From the NCBI GenBank assembly GCA_018697195.1, contig CM031858.1:124821234-124885233 (forward strand): 64,000 nt of DNA. The letters are read 5' to 3'. Position 1 is the first letter of the stretch. Every line of letters starts with the position of its first letter. Both the position numbers and the translations under genes were made by a program. Positions 1 to 12,499 of this stretch are shown one piece after another. The notes under the pieces are model-generated. The model worked only from the letters and a program-made list of their open reading frames with translations, searched no databases and was not told where the DNA came from. This DNA comes from Certhia americana (Eukaryota > Chordata > Aves > Passeriformes > Certhiidae).

Positions 1-3000
1 AGGATTTTGAGAAATAAGGAGTTTCTATACTGTAAGAAATTTAGCATTACAGTCTGATTTTTTTTTAAGAACACTTTAAAAATATACTCTGGTCAAATAT
101 CAGTTAGATTTTCTGGTAATGAGTGCAGCTTATGTCCAGGAAGACAAGGCATAAAAAGCTTTGCCTTGATCTAATTTATTGTAAGACAGGGTTTCTTAGA
201 GTTCAATCAAAGCCAAATACCATTCTGACTGAATGGTGATAAACACATAAGACAGTCCAGCCTTTCAGGGAAAAGTGCAAAGCCAGACAGTGCAGCTGAA
301 CTTTACCTTTGATGGTAGTGAAAAGAAAAATAGATTCTGAACACTTACTTTGAAGAGCTCTAGCAAGAACCTGCCTGACAAGTGCAATCAAGGTTAGCGG
401 AGGCTTTTTGTTTCCCTGGCCACTGACAACTTATTTACTGAATGCCCTCTAGATTGAGAGGCTGTAGTGTCAGCAGGAGCTAATGGTCCCATACCTCAAG
501 CCAAATGCTACTCTAGGCGGTGATGAAAGAACTGTGTGGGACTGTTTCTGCTCTCCACTCCCTGCAGGACGATTATGGGTTGGTGAGACCTGTCAATACA
601 GACAAAAAAACTGCTTACGAAGAACATACACATATGAATGCAGTATAAATACTTTTTCCCAGAAAATTCAAATTATGCTGTATGGTGGCAAGGATACCCA
701 GGAAAGGTGACTATATAACATACAAATGTAATTAGGCTAGAACTTTATTTAACATTAGGTACATTGCATTAGATTCTTTTTGTTTCCGTGTATTTCCAGT
801 CATCCTTTTAGAGCAATCCAAAATTCAGATCAGTATCACTCCAGGTTTTGGAAAATACACGAAACACATTCTTATTTAAAAACTCTGAATAGGTCTTAGG
901 AAAACCTTCTCCAATTTAAGCAAAGAAAATAAGTGGAAAAATAAACTGTCCTCTGCTGAGATCAATACCAATAACCTCCTATGAAATAAATGGATTTCAC
1001 TAGTTGCTCCTGTCTGTCACTTGGCACCCTTTGTGGAGAGACACCCTTGGATAAGAGGGCTTCTTGAAGAGCACTTACAATGAGGCCCCTCGAGTTTAAC
1101 AGTCAGGAAGGGCAATGCAGCCCTTCTGATCAAAGTTGCTATCAAGATGTATCTTCTAACTCTGCACAGCAAACCTTCTCAGCAGGTGTCCTCTTTGTGA
1201 ATGTTTCCAAGGGAAGGACGTAGTTTGGTTTTCTGAGACTTTCCAAAGAAATCTCCTACATGAGCAAGGGGCTTTGCAACATCATTCAAACAATCACATG
1301 GCATAAAGCCTGGCCTTAAATAATACTCAAATTATTTTACTATGGTCTTATTTTGCTCCTGTCTGAAGGCCACAAGTGTGCTGTAAAGCACACTTTACAT
1401 CTAAAATACCAGAAAAAAAAATTCTGAACACTCTTTTTTTTGTTATATATTGAATGTAGCAAGCTTCATTTGGGCATCTAGTGAGCCTCCTGCTGCCAGA
1501 ACTGCAGATATGGTCATAGTTCTCTGCACTGCTACGACTTTTCCCTCTAGCCCTTTTGAAGTTTTACAATATCTGGAAGAGAGGGAACTGACTGACCTCA
1601 CTTGAAGAGAATGACTGTATGTGCTTTGAATTTTGATACAAAGTCTATTTTAAAGCTACTCCATAGTAGCAAGAAACTAATGTTTGTAATTGAGTGCAGA
1701 CACTCTCAACTTTTACTTTTGGCTAGTAGCAAGAAAAATTCTTGATTTAACTGCATATGCGGCTGACACTCTGAACAAACTTAGACCATTACTGACGTAC
1801 AAAATATACCTGCAAAACTCTGAAGAAATTTCTTTTCTCTCTGCCAGCTTACCATGTTTTGTATATCCGAAGACCACGCTAGCTCCTTTTGTTCTATCCC
1901 TCCAGAATACTAAAAGCATCTTGCTCTCTGCTACTTTTTTCCAAATTTTTATCAACCACCTTCCTTGTTTTACCTCAGAGTGATTGAAACACTGAAGATA
2001 AAATGCAAAGCAATAGCACTTTTGTAGTATTTGGCATTTCACCAGACACTGTACAGTTTCCCAGTCATTACCAGTAACCAGAGATCTCCAGTCATTGTAT
2101 TTGGGTTCAGAAACATTTTAAAAACCAGAAATTATGCTATGTCCACCAACTAGTAACTGACACTCAAGATATTAGCTACTTCTCATTGAATGGAAGAGTA
2201 TTTGGATGGTTTCCTATGTTATATGCAATTCTCTTGCTTACTTCCAGAGATCAGGCTGGAGCAGTAATTGCAGAAAGTGCAGACTCCTCCCTTGCATTCT
2301 CCCGAAAGGGTCTCTGCACGATGACTCCACAGACTGGCACACCAAGGCAGCTACACAGCACTGAAGCTGAGCTTTGGTGTATTTTGATAGGCTTTGCAGC
2401 TGGTCTAAACAATATCAGTCAGCTGCTCTCTGTAGGGAACACTAAGAGCAGATTAAGAGCAAGCCCTAAGAAGGCAATTCTTGTCCTTGGAGGCTTTTCA
2501 TGTTTGAAGTGCTGTCTAACGCAGAATAAAATAACACTGTTTGTTTGAAGCAAGGAGCTGGAATTTCCAGTTACAACTCCTGGCAGGGGAAACTGTGGTT
2601 ACAGAGAAGATTTGTGTTCTGTAAACATCAGATTATCGAAGATCTTGCCTGTTCAACATTTTGGGTCTTATGAGCAGACAGATGTAAGTCAGTGTCAGAT
2701 GGCGGATATCATACTGACATTCAGGAAGACTTTTACCCTACATTACATAAAGGTGGAAGTACATGACCTTTTTCTAAGTCCTCCAGTACCAAGACATATG
2801 GACTTCACCATGGCTCATCCCATTTGCATAATTTAATTCACTCTCCTCATGCACTCCTAGGGTGTGGCTGATTTATTCTCTGAATTCAGCCTTAACTGGT
2901 AGAACAATTAGTCTGTCCTTTCTGCTTCATGCAGAGAACATCATCTCACAATGGCTCATAACTGTTCCAATGTTCAACCTTTCACCTGCGAAGTTATCTT

Positions 3001-3097
3001 AGAAAAATGGTATGAAAAAGTGTATTTCCCATCTGCCTTGGAATCTAACCTATGCATGATTCAGAACACAAAGGGCTTTGGAGGCTCCCCTAATTAC

Positions 3098-3490
3098 AGA
3101 ACCACAGAATAACCTGACTTGGAAGGGACCCAAAAATCATCAAGTCCAGCTCCTGGCCCTGCACAGAACATCTCCAAGAGTTACACCAGGTGCCTGAGAG
3201 CATTGTCCAAACATTTCTTGAGCTCTGTCAGGCTGGTGCTGTGAGCCCATTCCAGTGCCCAACCACCCTCTGGGGGAAGAACCTTTATCTAACATCTGAA
3301 CTAAACCTTCTCGGACACAGCTTCAGGCCATTCCCTCAGGTCCTGTCCCTGGTTATTATGGAGCAGAGATCAATACCTGCCCCTTTACTTCCCCTCGCAA
3401 GGAAGGTGCAGATTGCAATGAGGCCTCCCCACAGTCTCCTCTGCTCCAGGATGAACAGACCAAGTGACCTTGGCCACTTCCCCTCCCTTA
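3098..3490 (-). mobile_element. CR1 LINE fragment, 3' end
   Basis: The left edge reads AGAACCACAGAATAACCTGA followed by a 'TTGGAAGGGACC' block and 'ATCATCAAGTCCAGCTCCTG'. This is the reverse complement of the characteristic avian CR1 3' tail. It continues through 'TCTGTCAGGCTGGTGCTGTG' and 'CTCCAGGATGAACAGACCAA', both typical of the CR1 3' untranslated region. The element therefore lies on the minus strand, in the same orientation as ZNF704, and is 5'-truncated as most CR1 copies are. The right boundary is approximate. A plus-strand open frame of 125 codons inside it is not a gene. Confidence 0.85.
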
Positions 3491-3808
3491 TGACTGCAAG
3501 ATGTCTAAATAAATGTTTATGTTTAGATGTTGTGAATATTCCCAAGCCTAGAGCAGCCACATCCTAAGCCCAACTGATCCAGCAGCACGTATAGGTTGTT
3601 TTGAGGTGCTCAGTTACTTGCTGGTAAGTACGCCCATATTCACAAAGGCCTCAGTGCTGCTCTGCTAAAGACTTTCTGAAGACAAGGACCTAATGCAGCT
3701 CATGGTGTTTGAACACTCCAGTTCCCAGGACAGAAAGAAGGAAGTGCTCAATGTCACTGAAATTCAGTGTTCGCAGGAATGAAAAGGGGAAACACTACAG
3801 TATGTGTC

Positions 3809-3827
3809 AAAAAAAAAAAAAAAAAAA
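3809..3827 (+). repeat. Poly(A) run
   Basis: Nineteen consecutive A residues. No element was recognised immediately upstream that would make it a retroposon tail. Confidence 0.9.
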
Positions 3828-6216
3828 GTGAAAGGAATATTGAAAATGTGTAGACCTATACATTTATTCAAATCTGTACCTAATGTTTTCCTGCTCAGTG
3901 GTTTGTCCAGCCCAGAAAAGTATTCCAAAGCTATTTTAGAAAACTGCTTGCTTAAACATTAAGGATCAAGCAAAAAGTAACAGTTTGGGCTTACTCTCTG
4001 AGGTTCCCTTGGGTACTACAGATTTGTGTCTCATCTCAGGGATCGTGTATGTCACAATTGCCTGAGTTTGTTATGCTGGCTCTGTCACATAGTCTGGCCT
4101 TAAATAAACCCCATCAGAGAAGGAGAAAATCTGAATGTAGGTGAGTACCTACACTCAGTGTAAGGGTGACAATTGCAAGACCCCTAATTTTGTAAAGCAA
4201 TATATAATTTACTTTGAAACAGAAATAAAACTTTAATTTAATATACAGGTATTTAACATAAATTTGCATTTGCAGCCTCACTTACTGCACATAATTTTTC
4301 ACTGCAGGCAAGCCTTTGTAATTCATAAATGATCACACTGATGACAAAGTAGTCAAATGTGTGCAAACCTGGAAGATTTTTTTCTTATTATTTTTTCCTT
4401 TGTTAAACAGCCTTATAAATGTTGTTAGAGCTATAATAGCAGTTCACATGGTTCCCTGAGCAGTTTATAATTCTGCATCACTGCTTCCTCAGGTTTTGTA
4501 TTTGGATTACTTTCAAATTGTACTTAAATCGTTGCCATCTCCATCAAATTCTCAGAAAGTGATTTAGCATTTCTTAAATTCTATTGAGAACTCTCCACTC
4601 TACAGCCACAGATCAGCATTGTTGCCTGAACAAGTAAACTCAATGCATACATGTCAAATCCTGTCCTCTTAGGTGTCTGATTTACAATGTGACTAATTGC
4701 ATTTTTAGATTCCCAACACTCCTGGCACCAGTTTCTGCTCCTCCACAAAAGGAGCCAGTTTCATAATTACTCCGTATCAACCCCATTGTTGGGAAATGAA
4801 ATTCTCAGTGAACTCTGTGGATAGCACACTCTGTCAAGGCACTCTTGTTGAAATTGGTGCCAGCATGATGTCTTTCACTGTTAGTTGTTCCTTGATGGAA
4901 TTTAATAAATATTCATTGGCAGAGTGCAGTGTAATTGATTCAGTCACTTTCATTTTTATCAGCTCTGCAGGATGCCACAGCCTCTGCAGAAAATCTCCAA
5001 GATTTGCCAAAGGTTGACAGTAAGAAGCTTTGGAGATTCACTTGGTGAAAAGAAGGGAGGGAAATAGTATCTCTTATCGCCTTGTCTAATATTCACTGTC
5101 AGGAGAAAAAAAGCTATATGGTTCTTTAGATGAGCAATGTGCTTTATATAACACACTGAAAAAATTCATAAATTCATAAAGTATAATATTGAGATATGAT
5201 ATCAAAAAGTTTATGATTAGAGAATATCAATTTATCATGAAAACAGTGCTTTCCAATAAAATGAGGATACTTTACATTAATATTTATATTCATCATAGAG
5301 ATGACCCATTACTCATAAACAGTGATTTGCATTTACTTTCAGCAGTCCCCACACCAGACACTACCAGACACAAGCTGAATCCCTTGCAACTCTTCATAAA
5401 GGTTTTTCACTCCCCCCACAGTACCACACTTACACTGTGGTACGTTTAGAATCACTGCAATTCTATATTTAAGCAAATACATTTCTGCAGTCGTGTTGAT
5501 GCCTTAGGATTTTAGCATCACTGTTCACAGAATTAGGCCTTCTACACCAGCTTTTTTGAAGGAAGGGACAGTGTTGAATTTCCATCTAATACATCCTCAT
5601 TAAAAAGCTGTCAAACTGCAATCTGTATTAATAACAAAATGCAATAGATACTGAATATATTTTCCATATAAAATAACATTTTCCTGCTATCAGAAGGGGC
5701 TACATACTTCTAGCCTCCTAAAATGGGACTTAGCGTTTCATTTTCTTATTTCTTTCAGTTGCCATTCAAAAATGCTTCCTCTTCAGAGCTCATACAGGTA
5801 ACAGCCCCACTGACTGAATCTAACTGGCCTATTAGTGTAACTGTCACCAGGCTGACTTTCCATCTAGTTTTTTAAGAAATCTCTTAGTGGCACAAAAAAG
5901 AAGCACATAGTGCCAGACCCTGCATGTACCAAAATGTTCTCCTGTAAGCATATAGTTTAAAAAATATGTACTATAGATACTATAGATTCAATTGTCTGCT
6001 TCTAGACACTGGTGCAAAAATAACCTAACTGCACTCATAAAGGGAGTTGCAAAGGTGTTAACAGCCATGCTGGCAAACTCAGGCACATGTTTAATTTGTT
6101 TCTTTTTGGTATCTGCTACATCACATTTACTTCCCTAATTACATTCTGTGAAACAAAGCAAAAAGATCTAAAAAACCTTTTGTCTCCCCTTCTTTCCTTT
6201 TCCGATGCACACTTAC

Positions 6217-6321
6217 TGGAATGCCGGTGAAGGTAACTGGAGGCGACTGCCAAGAGATGCTAAAGCTACTGCCATTGGGAGTGAATTTTGCTGACCCTGG
6301 AATGTTCACCGGAGGAGTGGC
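6217..6321 (-). CDS. ZNF704: ZNF704 coding exon ([10 protein letters not shown] region), 35 codons
   Basis: This 105-nt exon lies between an acceptor (TTTTCACACAG) and a strong donor (CCA|GTAAGTGTG). Both ends are phase 0, so it gives exactly 35 codons. It begins [13 protein letters not shown] and includes [18 protein letters not shown], the serine/proline-rich segment that precedes the C-terminal C-clamp in ZNF704. It joins in frame to the HTDHAYQ end of the exon at 10963-11224. I know no separate catalytic or binding function for this segment; it is probably a flexible linker or regulatory region of a nuclear transcription factor. The next exon is outside the window. The assignment rests on recognising the family sequence and on splice-phase agreement. 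Confidence 0.93.
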
Positions 6322-8749
6322 CTGTGTGAAAAGAAAGTATTATTCCAGCAAGAAGAACCATTTGTCTTCCAAAGCACTTCAAAGGATCTTTCATTCCTTG
6401 AAATGGTAAATCTGTGAGAAATTTTCCAAGGTATAAAAAAACTCCATGGTGACAAGTATTTTACCCTTGTGAGAGGGATAATCATGGATAAGCTAGAAAG
6501 GAAGGGACAGAGTTTATATATAAACTCTGTACCTAAACCTTGTTTAGAGAAAGATGATTGCTCTCAAAAGAATCCATAGAAAACCCTTAAGAGCTAGACC
6601 TGTTAAGAAAACAGACAAAATCAAACATCACATACAAGTAACTTTAAAAATAATGCTGGCAAGAAGCAAGAACTACTTCACAGACTTCACCTGTTCCACA
6701 GTGAAAAACAAGGCCATACTTAAGCTCATGGCAGTTGTTTTATGCAATTTTAGCATGGATAGCAAGGCTTCTTGGATGGAAGCAATTAACAGTAAGTGTT
6801 GGCCATTTCTTATTTATCAGACAAATGTTAAGAGTCATCCCAATTAAAACAGTTTTTCCTATTAGAAACAAGGAGCTGTAAATCATCCCTTGGATTCAAA
6901 AAAACAGCTCTTGAAACACTAAATTAAATCAAGTATTTCAAGGACTGCTGGGCTCCTTGAACTCCTATATTCTTCCCATCCATGCTGCCCTGGGGTGCAA
7001 GTGTGATAACCTGAGCTTAGAGTGTCAGACATTTTTCATCTTGTGCCCTTCCTTTGGCTTTCTCATTAGTTTCCATGAATTCTTCCCTGCCTTTTTTTGA
7101 ATCCCATTTAATTTTCAGAATCATAAAATTCATAAATGTGTGGCTACCCTGCCTAGCAGGAATGTGAGCAGCCAGCATGAACAAAGGCTCATTTTTACCC
7201 TTGAATTTCAAGCTGTCACCACAAAAAAAACCTTCCTTGGTTTAAACTTCCAAATGATTTGCTAAAATGAGTTTTCACGTCTGCCTTTTAGTTGACTGTA
7301 CGTGACAATAACAAAACACACTCATTTAAGCAGTACTTGTGTTTGGGGCTGCTGAAATTGTTTCACTGCTTGAGGAAGAGAGTGCTTCCTTGAGCCACCA
7401 TGCAGAGAGGAGTGATGACAAACTACAACCTGATAGCCCCTATTAAAGATAATCTTCCAAGTAAACAAGGGCTGAAGCAATCCCCTACAGCCTTTCGAGG
7501 AAAAGGAAGCTGAGACCACCAGATGCCTCTGTGTATGGCAGCAATGCTCTGTGGGCTGCCAAGCTGCTGACAGCTCCGAAACAATCCACACAGACATGCA
7601 GAGCAAACATCCACTGAGCTCCATAAAATATAGAAACCTCTCTGAAAGGTGTCAAGAACAATTTGGCAACTTCAGACAGTACCAGTAGTTCTTCATCATA
7701 ACCCTGTTCAAATGGGAAGGAGTGAATGAACACAGAGCTCCAGACAAAGAACTGGAGAGAGCTGATGAGCAGCAAGGCAGCACTGCTTCTGCTCAGCATC
7801 CCACAAGGATGGCAGCTCAAACCCAGGGTCAGCACAGCAACTTCCACAGGTATTTGAATAAGACGTGGAAGGGAAATCCTAGGTGCTGAAAGAGCCCACC
7901 TGTAGTTCCTCTGTACTTAAATTTAACAGATATAGGAAGTAGTTTGATAAAGAAACATGAAGTTTAAAATTGATGCAATTTGCAGTTGCTTAAAATACCG
8001 CAGTGCTTAATTCCTTTTTCTCAGTGCCTAAATATCTACCTTAGACATGATCAAACTTAGACAGTCAATCACCTTGTTCACTTGTTTCCCAGATGTGCAT
8101 CTTTGCTCATCAAGCACTGTCAGCTTTTTCAGGCTAACATTTTAGTCAATCTCTTCCATAAAGTAAGCAACTATAACATTACAACCAACTGAAGAATTTC
8201 TGTACCCCATCCTCAATTTGCTTAGAGACTTCTAACTAACTGCCAATCAAAATATATTAATGAATAATTTGTATTTATTTATTTATTTGTGTCCACATGA
8301 CCTTTATATCTGAAATAGCCCGTGCTCATTCTCTTCCCCTCTCATACTTGTCCTTTCACCTTCTTCCCTGGCAGCAATTCCATCCTCTTATCGTCCCTTG
8401 CTTTGCCTGAGGTATCAGTCCCAGGGCTGGAGAGGCCACCCATGTCCTCTCTGCCCTCTTTCTACCTCTTCTGGTTGGAGCCCATTGAATCGAATATGGC
8501 TGACCAGAACTCTAACTCAGGACTTCAGCTGAAGTTATACAGGGGTCTTGTATAATGGCATTAAAACCCCCTGCCTCTCCTACATATTTCTTATCCAAGA
8601 GAGCTAACAACTACTTTTTCCCCCTTCACAGCTCTGCTGTTGTTGGCTCACAGTCATTCTGTGTTTGATTAATGAACACAGGTTTCCTTCTTACATAATT
8701 TTCAAACTACACTAGTTTATAGCAGAAAAATCTCATTAGCTCCTTAGAT

Positions 8750-9290
8750 GCAGAACTTTGCATGTTGTGACATTAAACTGCATCCAAAACCTATTATTCT
8801 TAAGATCACCCAGTCATGTAAGCCTGATCTATAACTCCCTTACTGCTGATGTCTCCCAAATTTGTTATCAGTGAAGTTCATTATAGCACTTGTGTTACCA
8901 AAATGATTTAATGAAAATGAGATCAGGGCCAAGAACAGCTTTTCATTTAACTCCACTAACGATAGTCAAAAGCCCTTTCAAAATAACTCATTGCTATTCT
9001 CTGTGACTTTCCAGCTCCTTCTCCTACACTAAATTTAATCTCTTGCTTAACAAATACTGCCTATATGTTTTAAGATCAAATGCTTTCCTTGAATCCAGGG
9101 GGATTTGTTCTTTTGCTTCCTATATTGTTCTAGCATCATCTTTCTCTGGGATACCCCCAGCGAAGTTTGCCTCAACTGCTGTACTTTCTAGAATTTCTTC
9201 AATTATTCTTCTAAATCATTCCTCACCCATAGGACTGGGTCAGGGAAGAGCATCAGGACTTTCCTCACATCTTTCTCACTACAAGTAGCC
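8750..9290. mobile_element. Ancient, diverged CR1/L2-like LINE remnant (probable)
   Basis: The text here runs in the order I associate with old amniote CR1-type LINE copies. It goes 'GACATTAAACTGCATCC', then 'CCCAAATTTGTTATCAGTGA', 'GATCAGGGCCAAGAACAG' and 'GATCAAATGCTTTCCTTGAA'. Identity is clearly low, so this would be a much older insertion than the other CR1 pieces. The boundaries, orientation and exact family are uncertain. A profile search against a repeat library would settle it. Confidence 0.45.
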
Positions 9291-10150
9291 TATTTGATGT
9301 TTTCCAGTCACAGAGGAAATGGCAATTAACAGATCTCTTTAGGACTCTTGTGACTGAACTTTGGGTTCTGTGTTTTTTTCCCCTTTTTTTTTTAAACAGG
9401 AATCCTGTGTTGAACAATATTCAGCCTCCTTATCCAAGTTCCTTGAGCTGCTCCCAATGAAGTAATCTCCACTTTTTCCTCTGGCTGGTGAGATCTGAAT
9501 CTCCACCCTACCTCCTGGCCCTTCTTTCAGGGCTGAAGGGATCTTGGCAGAGGATGACACTGACCTTCTCTACAGAAGCTGCTTCCTTTGCCAGGACATT
9601 CTGAAAGCTTGAGCAGGGACCCTGCCTCCTGCTTCCAACTAGCAAGCTGTGAACAATGTGGACTGTGTCACTCCTCACTGATGAAATTAAGCATTGAAAC
9701 CAGAGCAACCTGAAAAGCCCACAGGACTCAAGCACTTGTAGTCCTGTGTCATAGAATACAGCAATTCAAATCCAATTCAAGGACTTTTAAACACTTGAAT
9801 TAGAATTTCCTTAGGCAAGTTTACTTTTCCTTAGGCTCTTTACTCAGAGGCTGCTTCTAGAAAAGGGTTGAGTGGATCTCCAAAAAGCAGGGCAGACTGT
9901 CATGACTGCAATGCCCAAATGAAGCAAAACTTGTCATCAGTCTAGACTTGTTGCCTCACTTTCCGAGAAAAGGCTTAAGCTACACTGAGAAGCAAGTCTT
10001 TCTCCTAAGCTGGTTTCATCAGTCCCCAGGTTAGCATGCTACCAAGCTTCCACCAATGCTTTTCAACATGCACAAAAGCCTAAAATAAGCCTGTGAATTC
10101 TCTATAGCTCCCTCTGAACTTTAAGCAGGTGCACTCCAAACACATCACAA

Positions 10151-10180
10151 AAGTTTTATCTGCGCAGAAGTTTTATCTGC
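10151..10180 (+). repeat. Short tandem duplication (13-bp core, period 17)
   Basis: AAGTTTTATCTGC occurs at 10151-10163 and again at 10168-10180 with no mismatch. This looks like a recent small replication-slippage duplication in intron sequence. No function is suggested. Confidence 0.9.
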
Positions 10181-10962
10181 TATATATAATAGTTATTGCA
10201 TCTGATAAATTTAACAGAGTTTAGTTCTCAGGTGCATACACAGGTCATGGACCACACTATTTCAAAGCCTCTATTCCTCTTTTCTTTTATGGTATCCACA
10301 CCAAAACATGTCAAGTTTTAGTGCAGTTTTATAATTAATGCCATCTGTCAAAACTTAGCTGGAATGTTTTGGGACAGCAGTTTTTGCCATTTGAAAAACA
10401 TCACCTCCAAAAATAGGAAAATCTCATATTTGCTTTTTCATTCTTCCTGCTTTATTTCACAACTGCAAACTGACATTTCACTGTACAAAAAGAGGAAATG
10501 AATTGTTCCTGGCATCCTTTGGGTACTTGTTGACACTTCAAGGAAAGCCTGTACTAGTTCAATAAAAACAAAGCTGAAACGAAGACTCTGGTAGGGATTC
10601 AGCTGACTGGAGGGGAAAATTTACAAAGCAGGAAACCCCACCTGAACGTGTCACCTTGGGTTCTCTTTATGGTCAGTGAAAACTGAACTGATGTAGGCAG
10701 TGGGATACACAGATCAGCTCTTCTCAACCTTAAGTATGCACCTATGTGTAGCTGGATAAAAAGCATCCCAAAATCCACCGATTGTGGAAACAAATAAACA
10801 AACAATGAGCTCAGAAGAATACATCTCAGATTAAATAACAAAAATGCCTTCGGCTGCTCTGAAAACCTTTCAGCCCATTAAAACCCGAACATTGTGATGT
10901 GACAATTCTTTACACATTAGTGACATCAGTGTAATCACTGGAGCTCGTGCCACTGGTGTTAC

Positions 10963-11224
10963 CTGGTAAGCATGGTCCGTGTGTACGAGGTAGAGGTTGG
11001 TAGGAGCTGAGCAGCTCAGAGGTGTCATCACTTTAGTCTCGGTTTTGGCACAGGAAGTGTCAGGACGGATTGCGTCTTGGGTGGGAAAGGAAGGAGGAGA
11101 TGCTAAAGATGGAGAGACTGGGGAAAGACTGCTTAAGCCATCAGCTACTGAGTCCGTGTTGAGCCTGATTTCTGTATAGTAAAAATCCTCCTCTCCATCA
11201 CTGTAGTCAGACTCTCCTACACGT
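10963..11224 (-). CDS. ZNF704: ZNF704 coding exon, acidic YYTEI motif and Ser/Pro-rich region
   Basis: This 262-nt exon has acceptor TTTTTTCTCTTGATACAG and donor CAG|GTAACA. It takes two bases from the zinc-finger exon to complete a Gly codon, then gives 87 codons and ends in phase 0. Residues 1-20 ([20 protein letters not shown]) contain the acidic/tyrosine motif that follows the finger in ZNF704, ZNF395 and SLC2A4RG. After it comes [15 protein letters not shown], then a serine/proline/threonine-rich stretch, then [16 protein letters not shown]. The middle (about residues 48-70) looks lineage-variable. The DNA is relatively G+C-rich compared with the flanking introns, as expected of coding sequence. 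There is no frameshift or stop. Confidence 0.95.
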
Positions 11225-12499
11225 CTGTATCAAGAGAAAAAAGTAAGAATTGGTTGAAAGCAAGAACCTTGAGGTAAATTTTAAGTTCTAGATGCATGAG
11301 CGAATATATTCATATTGTCAGTAAATTAATATTTGCATTTTCAACCCCTCCTACTTTATCTGAATTCTGACTGCAGGTAGGGGAAGAGGAAAATCATCTA
11401 ACCTGAAGAGAAGTAGGAATTACTTTTTTCCCCTCTCTGTCTTATTCTTGACAAATTCTTTCACCTTGGAGCAGACATTTGACTTCTGAGATCAAGTATC
11501 AGCTTCTCATTTGTAACTATTGTAAAGTTAACAAGAATCTCAACGTAATCTGTCTTTGAAAGTCACAGCAAAGACAATAGACACAGGCAAGATATACTTC
11601 ACTCATGTTACAGAAAACAATACACAATCTTATCAGAAGTTACTTAATTATACCAAATACAGTTATGGCTGCCATTCACCATAACTTTCTGTAATATAAT
11701 GGAAGAATTTGCTAGGAAACAATCTCTCCATGCAACTCACTCAGACACAGAGAAAGCACTCATATGGGCTGACTTGTCACAGCCAGGAGTTTCTGATCCT
11801 GCTTTCCAGGAGATGTATTTGAAGGAGGGCACATAGGAAGTTTAACTGCCTGTAAGTTACATCTGATGTGCATTTGAGTGCAAGTGCTAACAGTGAAGCA
11901 AGCCAGCCAAAGCAGTAGCTCCCAGCAGACTCCACATTATCTTGAAGTCTAAACCAGAACTTGTTGAAAGAACACAGGTACAGCCGGTATGAAAGGCTCT
12001 ACCAAAAGTACCATCCATCAGAATGCAGCCAGTCACTCATCAAAACTACTCTTTCCAGGAAAGTTTCTAACTCCAGCAAATCCCAGAAAGGTTTTGCTAT
12101 CTACTTCTTCCTCTCCCAAACCACAAAGAGGACGTCCTCATAAAATAAAGCACAAATCAACATTCCTAACTGCATTTTGAGAGAGATTTTCTCTGTTTCC
12201 CACAGACTTAGTCTTAAGCCCAACAGTAGTTGCTGACCTCTTCAGCACCATCCTGAGCTCCAGATCTTTCTTGTGGTGGCTTTAATTTTTAAGCTGTGGG
12301 TAACACAGACCTACAAAACAGATATATATTTTCACCTAACAGGTGAAGACTGTGAGTCCCCACTGTAATTATAAATGAGACAGGTACCTCACTCAGTGAA
12401 TTACATGGGAGAATTCAGTTGCAAACTAAAGCTCTGAAACAAACTTGTCTCCTGAAAGACTCATTTGCTTTTGCTCCTAGTCCAAGTAACATACATGCA

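Larger units (their letters stand above)
1..6216 (-). other. ZNF704: ZNF704 intron (3' part of gene)
   Basis: This is intron sequence downstream, in transcript direction, of the exon at 6217-6321. I searched it for the last coding exon(s), which in this family encode a cysteine-rich C-clamp, and saw no match, so those exons lie beyond the window edge. It holds a CR1 fragment at 3098-3490, a run of 19 A at 3809-3827 and a short hairpin at 5421-5443. The open frames here (for example 2186-2548 on the plus strand) show no recognisable protein. Nothing else stands out. Confidence 0.8.
6322..10962 (-). other. ZNF704: ZNF704 intron, 4,641 bp
   Basis: This intron separates the exons at 10963-11224 and 6217-6321. 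Its donor is CAG|GTAACA and its acceptor TTTTCACACAG. It contains an ancient LINE-like stretch around 8750-9290 and a short tandem duplication at 10151-10180. The long minus-strand open frames near 7322-7847 and 9339-9735 resemble no protein I recognise and have no splice support. Confidence 0.85.

Noticed and set aside
3190..3567. 125-codon plus-strand open frame
   Set aside because: It is antisense text of a CR1 3' end, not a gene.
7322..7847. Three overlapping minus-strand open frames
   Set aside because: Several frames open together, no domain, and none continues the ZNF704 frame on either side.
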